Program-made: the position numbers and the translations under genes
Source: Symsagittifera roscoffensis
Lineage: Eukaryota > Xenacoelomorpha > Acoela > Convolutidae
Direction: 5' to 3'
Assembly (NCBI RefSeq): GCF_963678635.1
Contig: NC_087069.1
Span: 49,433,892-49,497,891, forward strand
DNA length: 64,000 nt
Shown: positions 43,529-56,678 of the stretch, piece after piece
Layout of the letters: each line of letters begins with the position of its first letter
How positions within the stretch are numbered: the stretch's first letter is position 1
Notes under the pieces: model-generated
What the model was told of the DNA's origin: nothing
The model's input: the letters and a program-made list of their open reading frames with translations, nothing else
The model's database searches: none

Positions 43529-44679
43529 TAAATTCTTTAGTAATTTTAAACTGAAGACTTCAGGTCAATTTGACTAAACTTCTTACAAAATTAAATGAAA
43601 AGAAAGGCTCTGTCAAACTGAATTTTGATGAAGGGTTTTTAATTGCTGAAATCCTGGGTTGACCTCCATAGACTGAAAACTCTAATCATACAATTCCATA
43701 AATTAACCCGCATTGAGCGCCCACCCGCACCGAAGTTTCATGGAAAATAATCGATTATATTGGATTTTTGTTGACAGTCTCAATAAAATTACAAAAATAA
43801 TCAATTATAATCGATTAAAAATGGATTATAATAATACTATTTTTCTAAGCAATATAATCCGAATATAATCGATTATATTCGATTATAATCGATTATTTTT
43901 GGAAGAAAATGAAACTTGTTTTCAAAGCAAAATAATCCATTTTAATCGATTATAATCGATTATAATCAATTTTAATCGATTATAATTGCGAATTTCTTCT
44001 TTTACATTTTCAGGAAAACTGTTATGAATGTCAGTTGCTTTCTATGGAATAAATTATATTCTTTTCAATAAATTTTCATAATTTTTTTGACCATTTTTTT
44101 TTCAAATTTTCGAAAAAAAATTTTTGAAATTGTGCCACCTCAAATTGACTTTTAAACGCAAATAGACCCAAGCATGACAAAATATGAGTAATAATCCTTC
44201 GTAATTTTATATTATATCAACATGCCCTGTTTATATTACCCAGACCTGGAACGTTTATATTATACCCAGAACTTTACCCTGGAACGTTAATCAAAAAATT
44301 ATTACTAGAACTTTTCGGTCGGGGCTGGCAGCTATTATAGTAAATGGTTTTCCCAAACAAAGAAGACTTGTTAAATTCATAAGACTTGAATTCTACTTTA
44401 CTGGGGGGATTGAATTATGCATTCTGTAAAACTTTTAAAAAGTCTTTTTTTGTTTGTTGAAACCATTTACCATTTTTTCTGCCCATCCCGACCAATATGT
44501 TTTCAGCTGCGTACCAAATTGTAGAGCGGAAAATTCTAAATCTAATGGGATATGAAAAAAACCTTGAAACGGAAAATTCCGCTAGATTCCGAAGATTCAA
44601 TTTTTTTAAATATTTTTTCATTATGAATTTGCAAAGAAACAAATAATTAAATTGGGGAATTTTTAATTGGATGGGGATG

Positions 44680-44800
44680 TTTACCCACCCCTCCCGTTAT
44701 CCGCCCTGTTTGCACCCCCCGTTTATTGTTTACTCTCCCCCCTCCCACCTCCCTACCGGTTTACCACAACCTCCATCCCCCCGTCGAAATATACTTCACC
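44680..44800. repeat. C-rich CCCCGTTTAC-type repeats
   Basis: Irregular units such as CCCCCCGTTTATTGTTTACT and CTACCGGTTTACCACAACCT; related to 47725-47960. Confidence 0.5.
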
Positions 44801-45654
44801 TATTGCAATCAGTATCAGTCGGCTATTTCGACACTGAAGCAGGTCCAACGAAAAAATTCGGTCGACTGCTTAATTGAGGTGAGATTTTAGTTGAAGAATG
44901 AACCATATTGCTTAAAATTTTTCATTAAAATGGATTCAGATCTATGAAATAATTTCTGTGTTGAGAAAAACTGGTCTGGTTATTTCATATCAAGACATGT
45001 TTTCGGCTTGTGAGTCAATATTACAGGAGAGTCGATTGAGTTACTCGCAATTAAGCTTTTATTATCCAATTTGAGGGTTTGAAACCATGTTTGCTGCCCA
45101 AAAAAAGACAAAGTTATGCTTTTTTCCTGCATATTTTTGAATTATTTTTTGTCACCTTGGTCGTGGTTTGAACATTATTATTTTTTTGGTTTTGTTCAAT
45201 TGACTTTGAATGCTATTCATTTATTATTATTTAGTTTGACGGAAAATTTTATTCCATTTTGCCGCCCAAAACATGAAAGAATTTTTTCTTAATTTTAACT
45301 CGGATTTCATAAAAAGGTTCAAAGATTTATCAAAAATTTATTCGTCTGTTTTAGGCTCTGAAGCTGGATCCATGAAAAGAAAAATGGCAATCAGCTTGAA
45401 ATGACATGACGTCACTCAAGTCACCAACCAATGAGATTAGAGAAAACGAAGACCGAGATACGATACGAGTGTGAAAAGTAACAAGACCGCAACTTTAAAA
45501 TTTATTTAAGTTTTCAAAATTTTCAAATCGTAAATTGCTCCTTTATAATTTGTTTTGTAATTTTACATCTGTTGTATGCTTTTTAAAAGATGAGTCGTGA
45601 GATAGCTGATTCCGAACATAAAGCAAATGATTGGCCTTTCAACAATTTTTTTTG

Positions 45655-46046
45655 AAAAAAAAGGGATTATAATCGATTATATTGGATTTTGGGTTGAAAA
45701 AAAAATCGATTATATTGTTGAGAAAAATGGATTATAATCGATTATAATGGATTATAATGGATTTAAATTTTTCCAAAATGATCGATTATAATCGATTAAA
45801 AATCCATTATATGGTCTAAATTTGACATGATAATCGATTATATTGACAACATTTTAGTCAATAAAAATCCATTATAATCGATTATAATGGATTATAATGG
45901 ATTTAAATTTTTCCAAAATAATCGATTATAATCCATTAAAAATTCATTATGTGGTCTATTTTTGACATGATAATCGATTATATTGACAACATTTTAGTCA
46001 ACGAAAATCCATTATAATCGATTATTATCCATGAAACTTCGGTTAT
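45655..46046. repeat. ATCGATTATAATCG array with 135-bp tandem duplication
   Basis: Two nearly identical units, about 45740-45878 and 45879-46013, each containing GACATGATAATCGATTATAT and GACAACATTTTAGTCAA. It ends CCATGAAACTTCGGT like the outer ends of the palindrome, so a second element end lies inside it. Confidence 0.7.
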
Positions 46047-46971
46047 GTCAACATGTTATGTCAACTGTAAAAGTAATTACAGATCTTATTTTTAGATTAA
46101 GAATGTACTTTTTTCTTTGAACTAAGTAGAACATCGGTTAAAAACAATCTCACAAATTGCCTTTTAGCGTGTTTTGAGCGCAATTTTCAATCGGTACCTT
46201 AAACAATAAAATCTAGAGCCGCCACCTTTTTGTTACGACCATTGAAAATGGGGAGGACCTTTGGATTTGGGTGTGTTTTCGTTTTTTTTTCCACTTGTTG
46301 TTTTCCACACAAAATCAGGTAGCACAAATAATCAATGGACAGTCAATCAAAAATTGTTCTGATTTTATTACCCTAAAGTTTGATAATTTAACTCAGTAAT
46401 TCTTGCAAATACGCAGGAAATTTAATCCCAGAAAACCAGAAAAACATCAGTAATTCTGGCTAATTGGCTTTCTGGAATGAAGTTCTGCGTTTCGAGGCTA
46501 ATTCTTAGCAAATTCATACTGAAAAAATTTTAAAAAAAATATTTTGAAGCTCCGGAATCTAGCGGAATTTTCCGTTTCAAAGGTTTTTTCAAATCCCATT
46601 ATATTCAGAAAATTCCGCCCTACAATTTGGCATCTAGCTGAAAACATCTTGGTCGGGATGGGCAGAAAAAATGGTAAATGGTTTCAACAAACAAAAAAGA
46701 CTTTTTAAAAGTTTTACAGAATGCATAATTCAATCCCCCCAGTAAAGTAGAATTAAAATCTTATGAATTTAACCAGTCTTCTTTGTTTGCGAAAACCATT
46801 TACCATAATATCTACCAGCCCCAACCATAAAATTCAAGTAATAATTTCTGAAATAACTATGAGTGACCCTTCTGGAAACGGTATCATAACCAAGAGTCCA
46901 AGAGTAATTCAATCATTAATCCATAATAATAATTACATAATCTTCTATATGTAGTATCTTTCACTAATTAT

Positions 46972-46996
46972 TTCTTCTTCTTCTTCTTCTTCTTCT
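46972..46996 (+). repeat. (TTC)n microsatellite
   Basis: About eight TTC units in the right arm of the palindrome; no equivalent is seen at the mirror position in the left arm. Confidence 0.8.
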
Positions 46997-47724
46997 AACG
47001 TTGAATAATCAAAAAAATTCGAAGATTCCAGGGTATAAAAATATAAATTATACGGATTACTCATATTTTGTCATGTTTGAAGCTATCTCCGTATTTTAAA
47101 GTCAATTTGAGGTCGCACAATTTCAAAACGTTTTTTTCGAAAATTTGAAGAAAAAAAATGCTCAAAAAATTATGAAAATATATTGAAAGAATTTAATTTA
47201 TTCCATACTAAGCAACTGACATTGATAACAGTTTTCCTCAAAATGTTAAAGAAGAAATTCGCAATTATAACCAAATATAATCGATTATAATCGATTAAAA
47301 ATGGATTATTTTGCTTTAAAAACAAGTTTCTTTTTCTTCCGAGAATAATCGATTATAATCAATTATAATCGATTATATTGGGATTATTTTGCTCAGAAAA
47401 ATAGTATCATTATAATCAATTTTTAATCGATTATAATCGATTATTTTTGTAATTTTATTGAGCCTCCCTACAAAAATCCATGATAATCGATTATTATCCA
47501 TGAAACTTCGGTGCGGGCAGTATCTATAAAATTACAAAATAATCGGTCAAAGCTCAATAAAAATGGATTACAATCGTTTTTTTTTTCATTTCACTATAAT
47601 CCATTAAAAATTGGTTTTAATCTTTATATTTTCTACGCCAATACATTCCAATTTCAATTTTTTCAAGGTTATCTCATTTCCTGTTTAGTGCAGTTGCTAT
47701 GTTTTACGTTTCATGAAAGGTTGA

Positions 47725-47965
47725 ACTCCCTTCCCAGTTTACTCTAGCTCCCCCTCCCCGTTTACCCCCTCCACGTTTACATCTCCCCCGTTTGCTTGAA
47801 CCACTCCCCCCCCCCGTTTAAACCGAAACCCCCTTCCCTCGTTTACCCCCCCCCCCCCCCCCCAATTTTTCTTTATCCCCTACCCCCAGTTTATTTTACC
47901 CACCTGCCTGCAAGTTTACCACAACCACTATTCGTCCCACTTTATGGCTGCATACAGGGGGGAGG
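47725..47965. repeat. C-rich CCCCCGTTTAC repeats
   Basis: Imperfect units of about 20 bp (CCCCCTCCCCGTTTACCCCC, CTCCCCCGTTTGCTTGAACC) with long C runs. One strand is almost purine-free. Confidence 0.65.
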
Positions 47966-48150
47966 GAGGGGGTATTAATTAGTAGATTTTTGGAAAAAGG
48001 GAATCATGATTGACAGCCCTCAGTTTAACGCCCCTCTCTTTTATTGGGTTTAAGGGAACGTAAAAAAACTTGAGAGAGTGATGTTGAGACATGGTTTTAG
48101 TAAAGGAAATGGTGTAAATTTCGATACGAATTAAGTTGCAATATATTATT

Positions 48151-51100
48151 TAAAAAACACTGTGTAGCTGATGTGGTAAACAACACTATGAGGCTGATGG
48201 GGTAAAAAAGAACAGTCTGTAGCTGATGGGATACAAAACACATTGTAGCTGATGAGGTACAAAAAGTACAAAACTTTATAGAGCTGATGGAGTGAAAATA
48301 CTATTAGTTGATGGGGGTAAAAAAACACTATGTGACTGCTGGTGTAAAAGATACTCTGTAGCTGATGGGTTGAAAAAAAATGAAACTATGTTGCTGATGG
48401 GTTAAAACACCTTGTAGCTGATAGGGCAAAAACATTTTGTAGCTGAGGGCAGAAAAAAAAATAGAACTGAGGGGAAAACCACTATAGATGTGATGGGATA
48501 CAAAACAGTATGAAGCTGATGATGTAAAAAAAACACAATATAGCTTGTAGGGTAAAAACACTATGTTGCTGATAGGGTAAAATCACTGTGTAGCTAAGGG
48601 AAAAACAGTATACATTGGAGGGTTGAAAAACACTGTAGAGCTGATGAGGTACAAAACACTATGTAACTGATGGGGTACAAAACACTATGTAATTGTTGAG
48701 TAACGAAGCATTATAGGGCATATGGGGTAAATACACTTTATCGCTGATGGGTTAGAAAACAATAGGTAACTGATGGGGTAAAAGTAATCTAGAGCTGAGG
48801 AGGTAAAAGCACTAAAAAGCTGATGGAGTACAAAAAACTATGATATTGTTGAGGTAAAAAAAAACGCAATGTAGCTTATAGGGTAAAAACACTATGCAGC
48901 TGATAGGGTAAAATTACTAAGTAGCTGAGGAAAAAACGGTATAGATCTGAGGGTTGAAAAACAGTATAGAGCTGATGGGGTAAAAACACTTCAGAGTTAC
49001 AGCGTAAAATATTAGTTAGCCGATGCGGTACATAATAATATGTAGCTGATGGGCAAGAAACACTTTGTAGCTGAGGGTGAAACATTATAGAACTGGGTGA
49101 AAAACACTGCAGAGCTGATGAGGTAAGAAACACTATAGTGCTGATGCGGTAAAAAAAAACTTATGTAGCTGATGGGGAGCAAAACACTATGTAGTTGTTG
49201 GGTTACAAAGCTTTATAATACATATGGGTTAAAGACACTTTATATCTGATGGGTTAGGAAACACTATATAACTGATGGGGTAAAAATACTATAGAGCTCA
49301 TGGGGTAAAAACACTTTAGACATGATGGGGTACAAAACAATATGAAGCTGATGATGTAAAAAAACACTATGTAGCTTATAGGGTAAAAACATTATGTTGC
49401 TGATTGGTTGAAAACATTATGTAGCTGAGGGGGAAACAATATCGATCTAAGGGGTGAAAAACAGTATAGAGCGGATGGGGTAAGAACATTTTAGAGTTGT
49501 GGCGTAAAATACTAGTTAGTCGATGGGGTACCGAACAATATGTAGCTGATGGGGTACCGAACAATATGTAGCTGGTGGGGTACAAAACACGATGTAGTTG
49601 TTAGGGTCAAAACACCATGTAGCTGATAAGCCAAAAAACATTTTGTGGCTGAGGGGTGAAAGAATATAGAACTGGGGGAAAAACGCATTGAAGATGTTGG
49701 TATAAAGAAATTATGTTTCTAATGAGGTACAAAACAGTATGTAGCTGCAGGGGTACAAGAGACTAGAAAGCTGATGGGCTACAAAACACTATAGAGCTGA
49801 TGAGGTATAAACACTTTGTAGATGATTGGTTACAAACACTATATAGCTGATGCGGTACAAAACACTATGTACCTGACGGGGTACAAAACACTATGTAATT
49901 GTTGGGTTACGAAGCATTATAGGGCATATGGGGTAAAGACAGTTTACAGCTGATGGGTTACAAATCATTAGATAACTGACGAGGTAAAAATAATCTAGAG
50001 CTGATAAGGTAAAAGCACTAAAAAGCTGATGGGGTACAAAACACTATGATATTGTTGAGGTAAAAAAACGCAATGTAGCTTATAGGGTAAAAACACTCTG
50101 CAGCTGATAGGGTAAAATTACTAAGTAGCTGCGGGAAAAACGGTATAGATCTGAAAGTTGAAAAACAGTATAGAGCTGATGGGGTAAAAAAACTTTAGAG
50201 TTGCGGCGTAAAATATTAGTTAGCCGATGCGGTACAGAACAGTATGTAGCGGATGGGGTACAAATCACTATGTATCTGATAGGGTGAAAACACTATGCAG
50301 CTGATAGGGCAAGAAACACTTTGTAGCTGAGGGGTGAAACATTCTAGAACTGGGTGAAAACACTGCAGAGCTGATGAGGTAAAAAACACTATAGTGCTGA
50401 TGCGGTAAAAAACCTTATGTACCTGATGGTGTACAAAACACTATGTAATTGTTGGGTTACGAGGCATTATAAGGCATATGGGGTAAAGACACTTTATAAC
50501 TGATGGGTTAGAAAACACTAGGTAACTGATGGGGCAAAAACACTATAGAGCTCATGGGGTAAAACAAAACACTATAGAGCTGATGGGGTACAAAACACTA
50601 TGAAGCCGATGATGTAAAAAAAAACATTATGTAGCTTATAGGATAAAAACACTCGGTAGCTGATAAGTTGAAAACACTATGTAGCTGAGAAGAAACAATA
50701 TCGATCTGAGGGGTGCAAAAGAATATAGAGCGGATATGTTAAGAAAACTTTAGAGTTGTGCCGTAAAATACTAGTTAGCCGATGGGGTACAGAACATTAG
50801 GTAGCTGATAGGGAACAAAACACGATGTAGCTGTTAGGGTAAAAACACCATGTAGCTGATAGCCCAAAAAACACTTTGTACCTGAGAAGTGAAACAATAT
50901 AGAACGGGGGAGAGAAAAAAAACACAATGGAGCTGTTGGCATAAAAAAATTATGTTGCTAATGGGGTACAAAACACTATGTAGCTGATGGGGTACAAAAC
51001 CCTATTTAGTTGTTGGTTTACGAAGCATTATAGGGCATATGGGGTGAAGACACTTTATAGCTGATGGTTTAGAAAACAGTATATAACTGATGGGGCAAAA

Positions 51101-54100
51101 AAACACTATGTAGTTGATGAGGCAAAAAAAAATTGTAGCTGAGGGGCGAAACAACATAGAACTGGGATGAAAAACACCATGGAGCTGTTGGGGTAAAAAC
51201 ACTATGCTGTTGATGGGGTACAAAAAACTATGTAGCTGATGGGCTACAAAACGCTATAGAGCTGATGAGGTAAAAAACACCTTATATCTGAATGATTACA
51301 AAACACTATATAGCTGATGGGGTACAAAACACTATGTACCTGATGGGTTGCAAAACACTACGTAATTGTTGGGTTACGAAGCATTATAGTGCATATGGGG
51401 TAAAGACAATTTATAACTGATGGGTTAGAAAACACTAGGGAACTATGGGGCAAAAAATTCTTTGTAGCTGAGGGGTGAAACAATATAGACCTGTGGGGGG
51501 GTTCACTATTGAGCTGATGCGGCAAAAAACACTATGTAGCTGATGGTGTACAAAACACTATGTAGCTGATGGGGTACATAATACTATAAAACACTATGTA
51601 GCTGTTAGGGTAAAAACACTTTGTAGCTCAAACGGCAAGAAAAAACACATTGTAGCTGAGGGATGAAACAAAATCAAACTGGGGGAAAAACACGATAGAG
51701 CTGATGGGGCAAAAACACTAAAGAGCTAATGGGCTACAAAACATTATAGAGCTGATTAAGTAAAAACAACTTATAGCATAATGCTTACAAAACACTAATT
51801 AGCTGATGGGGTACAAAACACTGATGGGGCAAAAACTCCTTTGTTGCTGAATGGTGAAACAATATAGACCTGTGGGGGGGTTCACTATTGAGCTGATGCG
51901 GCAAAAAACACTATGTAGCTGATGGTGTACAAAACACTATGTAGCTGATGGGGTACAGAATACTATAAAGCTGATAGAGTACAAAACACTATGTAGCTGT
52001 TAGGGTAAAAACACTTTGTAGCTCAAACGGCAAGAAAAAACACATTGTAGCTGAGGGATGAAACAAAATCAAACTGGGGGAAAAACACGATAGAGCTGAT
52101 GGGGCAAAAACACTAAAGAGCTAATGGGCTACAAAACATTATAGAGCTGATTAAGTAAAAACAACTTATAGCATAATGCTTACAAAACACTAATTAGCTG
52201 ATGGGGTACAAAACACTCTGTAGTTGTTGTGTTACGAAGCATTATAGGACATATGAGGAGGAGACACTCTATAGCTGATGGGTTGAAAAACACTATATAA
52301 CTGGTGTGGTAAAAATACTCTAGATCTGATGGGGTAAACACTATAAAGCTGACGAGGTACAAAACACTATGAAGATGATGAAGTAAGAAAAAACTATGTA
52401 GCTATTAGGGTAAAAACACTATGTAGCTGATAGGGTAAAAACACTATGCAGCTGATGGGAGAAACAAAATAGAACTGGGAGGAAAAACACTATGGAGCTG
52501 ATGGAGTAAAAGTACTGTAGAACTGATGCGGTAGAAACACAAGAAAAAACACTATGTAGCTGATTCGGTAAAAACACCTTGTACCTGATAGGGCGGAAAC
52601 ATTTTGTAGTTGGGGGATGAAACAATATAGAACTGAGGGGAAAAACACAATCGAGCTATTGGGGTGAAAACACTATAGAGCTGATGCGGTAGAAACACTT
52701 TTTAGCTGATTAGTTTAAAAAAATTATTTAGCTGATTGGGGGTAAAAACACTATAGAATTGATGAGGTACAAAACACTATGAAGCTGATAGGGTAAAAAA
52801 AATTATGCAGCTGATTGGTGAAACAAGATAGAACTGGGAGGAAAAACACTATGGAGCTGATTGAGTAAAAACACTGTAGAACTGGTGCGGTTGAATTACA
52901 AGAAAAAACACTATGTAGCTGATTGGGTAAAAACACCTTGTACCTGATAGTGTGAAAACATTTTGTAGTTGAGGGATGAAACAATACAGAACGGAGGGGA
53001 AAACACACTGGAGCTATTGGGGTAAAAACACCATGCAGCTGATGGGTGAAACAAAATAGAACTGGGAGGAAAAACACTATGGAGCTGATGGAGTAAAAAC
53101 ACTGTAGAATTGATGCAGTAGAAACACAAGAAAAAACACCTTGTACCTGATAGGGCGAAAACATTTTGTGGTTGAGGGATGAAACAATATAGAAATGAGG
53201 GGAAAGACACAATGGAGCTATTGGGGTAAAAATACTGTAGAACTGATGCAGTAGAAACACCTGAAAAATACTATGTAGTTGCCTGGATAAAAACACCTTG
53301 TACCTGATAGGTCGAAAACATTTTGTAGTTGAGGGATGAAACAATACTGAATTGAGGGGAAAACACTGTAGAACTGGTGCGGTAGTAACACAAGAAAAAA
53401 CACTATGTAGCTGATTGGGTAAAAACACCTTGTACCTGATAGTGTGAAAACATTTTGTAGTTGAAGGATGAAATAATATAGAACTGAGTGGGAAAACACA
53501 ATAGAGCTGTTGGGGTAAAAACATTATAGAGCTGATGCGGTAGAAACACAATAAAGCTGATGGGGTACGAAACACTATGTAGCTGATTGGTTAAAAAAGA
53601 TTATTTAGCTGATGGGCTACAAAACACTATAGAGCTGATTAAGTAAAAACATTTAATAGCTCACTAACAAAACATTATATAGCTGATGGGGTACAAAACA
53701 CTATGTAGCTGATTGGGTACAAAACACTCTTTAGTTGTTGGGTCACGAAGCATTATAGGGCATATGGGGTAACGACACTTCACAGCTGATGGGTTAGAAA
53801 ACACTATGTAACTGATGTGGTAAAAACAGTATAGAGCTGATGAGGTAAAAACAATATGAAGCTGATGAGCTAAGAAAAACACAATTTAGTTTATGGGGTA
53901 AAAAGGCTATGTAGCTGATAGCGTAAAAACACTATGTAGCGAAAACTTTTTGTAGATCTGAGGGTTCAAGAACAGTAAAAAGCTGATGGGGTAAAAACAC
54001 TTTGGAGTTGTGGCGTAAAACACTAGTTAGGCGATGGGGAACAAAACACTATGTAGCTGATAAGGCGAAAACACTTTGTAGCTGAGGGGTGAAACAATAT

Positions 54101-56045
54101 GGAACTGGGGAGAAAACAAGGGAGAAAACATGGGGTAAAAATACTATAGAGCTGATGGGGTAAAAATACTATCGCGCTGATGGGGTACAAAAAGCTATGA
54201 AGCTGATGGGGTAAAAAAAACATATGTAGCATATTGGGTAAAAAAACTATGTAGCTGGTAGGGTAAAAACAGTATGTACCTGAGGGGGAAATCATATAGA
54301 GCTGATAGGGAAAACAGTATAGAGCTGATGGGGTAAAAACACTATAAAGCGGTGGGGTAAAAATGATTAATTAGCTGATTGGGTACAAACAGTATGTAGC
54401 TGATGGTGTAGAAAATCCTATAAAGCTGATAGGGTACAAAACACTATGTAACCTAATAGCATAAAAAAAACAATGTAGCTGATAGGGTAAAAAAAAACCT
54501 TTTTAGCAGAGGAGGAAAATGATGAAGAGCTCAGGTGGAAAATATTATAGGTCTGCTGGGTTAAAACTTCTATAGAGTTGATGAGCTAAAAACACTATAT
54601 ACCTGATGGGGTACAAAACGCTATGTAATTGATGGGGTAAAAACACTATGTAGTTGACGGGGTACAAATTACTATAGAGCTGATAATTAAAAAAACTTTA
54701 GAGCTGAGTGGGAGCAAAACACGATATAGCTGATTGGGTGAAAACACTATGTAGTTGATGTGGTACAACACCCTAGGTTTTTGATGGGTTACAAAAAAGC
54801 ATTATAGATCTTTTGGGGTAATTACACTATGTACCTGATGGGGTCGGAAACGCTATGTAGCTGATGGGGTAAAAATACTATAGAGCTGATGGGGTAAAAA
54901 ACACTATAGAGCTGATGGGGTACAAAACACTATGAAGCTGATGGGGTAAAAAAACATATTGTAGCATCTTGGGTAAAAAAAATGATGTAGCTGATAGGGT
55001 AAAATCACTATGTAGCTGAGGGGTGAAATAATATAAAGCTGAGAGTGAAAAACAGTATAGAGCTGATGGGGCAAAAACACTATAGAGCGGAGGGGTAAAA
55101 ATGACTAATTAGCTGATTGGGTACAAAACAGTATGTAGCTGATGGTGTAGAAAACACTATGTAGCTGCTGGGGCATAAAATACTATAAGGTTGATAGGGT
55201 ACAAAAAGTACAAAATACTATGTTGCTAATGGATGGGTAAAAAACACATTGCAGCTGTTAGGGTAAAAAACACTATGTAGCTGAGGGGTGAAAGAAAAAA
55301 GAACTGTGGGGAAATACACTTTAAAGCAGCTAAAACACTATCGAGCTGATGCGGTAAAGACCCAATGTAGCTGATGGCGAACAAAACACTATGAAGCTGG
55401 TGAGGTACATAAAAATATGTAGCTGATGGCGTTAAATTACTATAGATCTGATGGGGTTATAGAATTATGTAGCTGATAGAGTAAAAAAACTATATAGTTG
55501 AGGTAGAAAACACTATAGAGCTGATACGGTAAAAACACAATAGAGCTGATGAGGTAAAACACTTTATAGCTGGATGGTTACAAAACACTATTTAGCTGAT
55601 GGGGTAGAAATCACTATGTAGCTGATGGGGTACAAAACACTATGTAGTTGATGGGGTAAAATTACTATAGAGCTAATGGGGGTAAAAAGAGTATAGAGCT
55701 GATGTAGTTTAAAACACTATGTAGCTGATGCGGTAAACTGCAATATGTAGCTGATAGGGTAAAAAAACGATGTAGCTGAGGCGGAAAAAAACTATAGAGC
55801 TGATGGGGTAAAAATACTATGGAGCTGATGGGGTAAAAAACCCTATGTAGATGATAAGGTAAACAAAATTGTAGCTGATTGGGTAGAAAGACTATACAGC
55901 TGAGGCAGGAAACAATTTACAGCTGGGGGGATACTATAGAGCTTATTGGGGTAAAAACACTTTTTAGCTGATGGGGTAGGAAACACTATGTAGCTGATGG
56001 GGTAAAAAACACTATAGAGGTGCTGGGCTAAAAAACACACTGATG
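48151..56045. repeat. Satellite of about 7.9 kb, 24-25 bp unit
   Basis: More than 300 diverged tandem units with consensus core TATGTAGCTGATGGGGTA followed by an A-rich linker and CACTA. Common variants are TAGAGCTGATGGGGTA, TGAAGCTGATG and GTAATTGTTGGGTTACGAAG. The last, with GCATTATAGGGCATATGGGG, recurs near 48690, 49898, 51007 and 52216, a spacing of about 1.1-1.2 kb, so there is higher-order structure. The minus strand is poor in stops because 24 is divisible by three (translations resemble FYPISYIV repeats, up to 274 codons at 52751-53575), but unit length drifts and there is no start context. I treat it as satellite and not as genes. Confidence 0.9.
51450..52216. repeat. 379-bp direct duplication inside the satellite
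   Basis: ACCTGTGGGGGGGTTCACTA and the following 300 bases occur at 51490 and again 379 bases later with very few differences. This is far closer than neighbouring units, indicating a recent duplication. Confidence 0.8.
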
Positions 56046-56079
56046 AAAGAGAAAATCAGAACGTAGAGTTTCTATTTAG

Positions 56080-56392
56080 GCAGAGACCGGGGATGGGAGG
56101 AATGGCTGCACTTCCCGCTTCAGTTTCACAAGTTCCTTGTAAATACCTGTGCTCTTTGGTGACGAGGGTCAATGAGAGGAACACGATAGACCCCGAGCAT
56201 GTGATGCTGGCTCTAATGAGGTTGAGGGACTTCTTAGTCGGAAGAGAGATACGGGAGGTCTCAATGCCTGTCTGCGATCCAAACAGGGGCAAGCTGAACC
56301 CTAGGGAATTATTCGCTATCCTGCACGTGGTCTTTGCAGAAACGGAGATAATGGTGCACCTACACAAGAAGTACTACTTGAGTATCACCTGA
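56080..56392 (+). pseudogene. Macrodomain C-terminal half (truncated)
   Basis: An acceptor-like TTCTATTTAG ends at 56079 and the frame runs QRPGMGGMAALPASVSQVPC ... to TGA 56390-56392. KYLCSLVTR, the helix around LMRLRDFL, VSMPVCDPNRGKLNPRELFA and FAETEIMVHL fit the later strands and helices of macrodomains (the usual SMPRIGCG loop reads SMPVCDPNRG, so the ADP-ribose loop is altered). The N-terminal half, with the first binding loop, is missing because satellite begins 35 bases upstream. Macrodomains bind or remove ADP-ribose. It could be one exon of a gene whose 5' part lies beyond the satellite. Confidence 0.5.
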
Positions 56393-56678
56393 GCTTTGAG
56401 TGGACATGGAAGTCTTGAGTTAGTAGGCACAGGGTTCTTGAGCTAAGTAAAATGGCGCATGAGTCAGGTAGATGGGCTTTAATGTAATTGGCATGACAAT
56501 TAAATCCTAAAGAATTTTTGGTGCTAAAACATGAAATAAGTCTGCATGCTTTCAAATGTCTAATTGAATTATTTTATCGAGAAACTGTAAAGATAATGTT
56601 TTAGAGGTAGTAAGGGGGGACGTTTATGCTAGGCATGAGCGAGAAACATCCTGGTCTAAAAATGAATTCTATTTTCAG
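56393..56678 (+). other. Possible intron between macrodomain and coiled-coil pieces
   Basis: AT-richer than both flanks and ending in TCTATTTTCAG at 56678. No clear donor in the right phase was found after the macrodomain. Confidence 0.35.

Larger units (their letters stand above)
43724..47519. mobile_element. 3.8-kb palindrome (fold-back element) with arms of about 0.9 kb
   Basis: Left arm about 43724-44625 and right arm about 46545-47519 are reverse complements with small indels. The outer ends are CCCGCACCGAAGTTTCATGG and CCATGAAACTTCGGTGCGGG. Matching internal landmarks include GGGGGGATTGAATTATGCAT (44404) against ATGCATAATTCAATCCCCCC (46721), and GACAAAATATGAGTA (44177) against the inverse near 47058. 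Outer parts of the arms are arrays of ATCGATTATAATCGATTA. The spacer (44640-46540) contains a further end motif near 46030 and tandem 135-bp repeats. No transposase-like ORF. Confidence 0.8.

Noticed and set aside
48328-56040. Many minus-strand ORFs (60-99 codons, one of 274)
   Set aside because: All are translations of the satellite unit; no start context or unique sequence.
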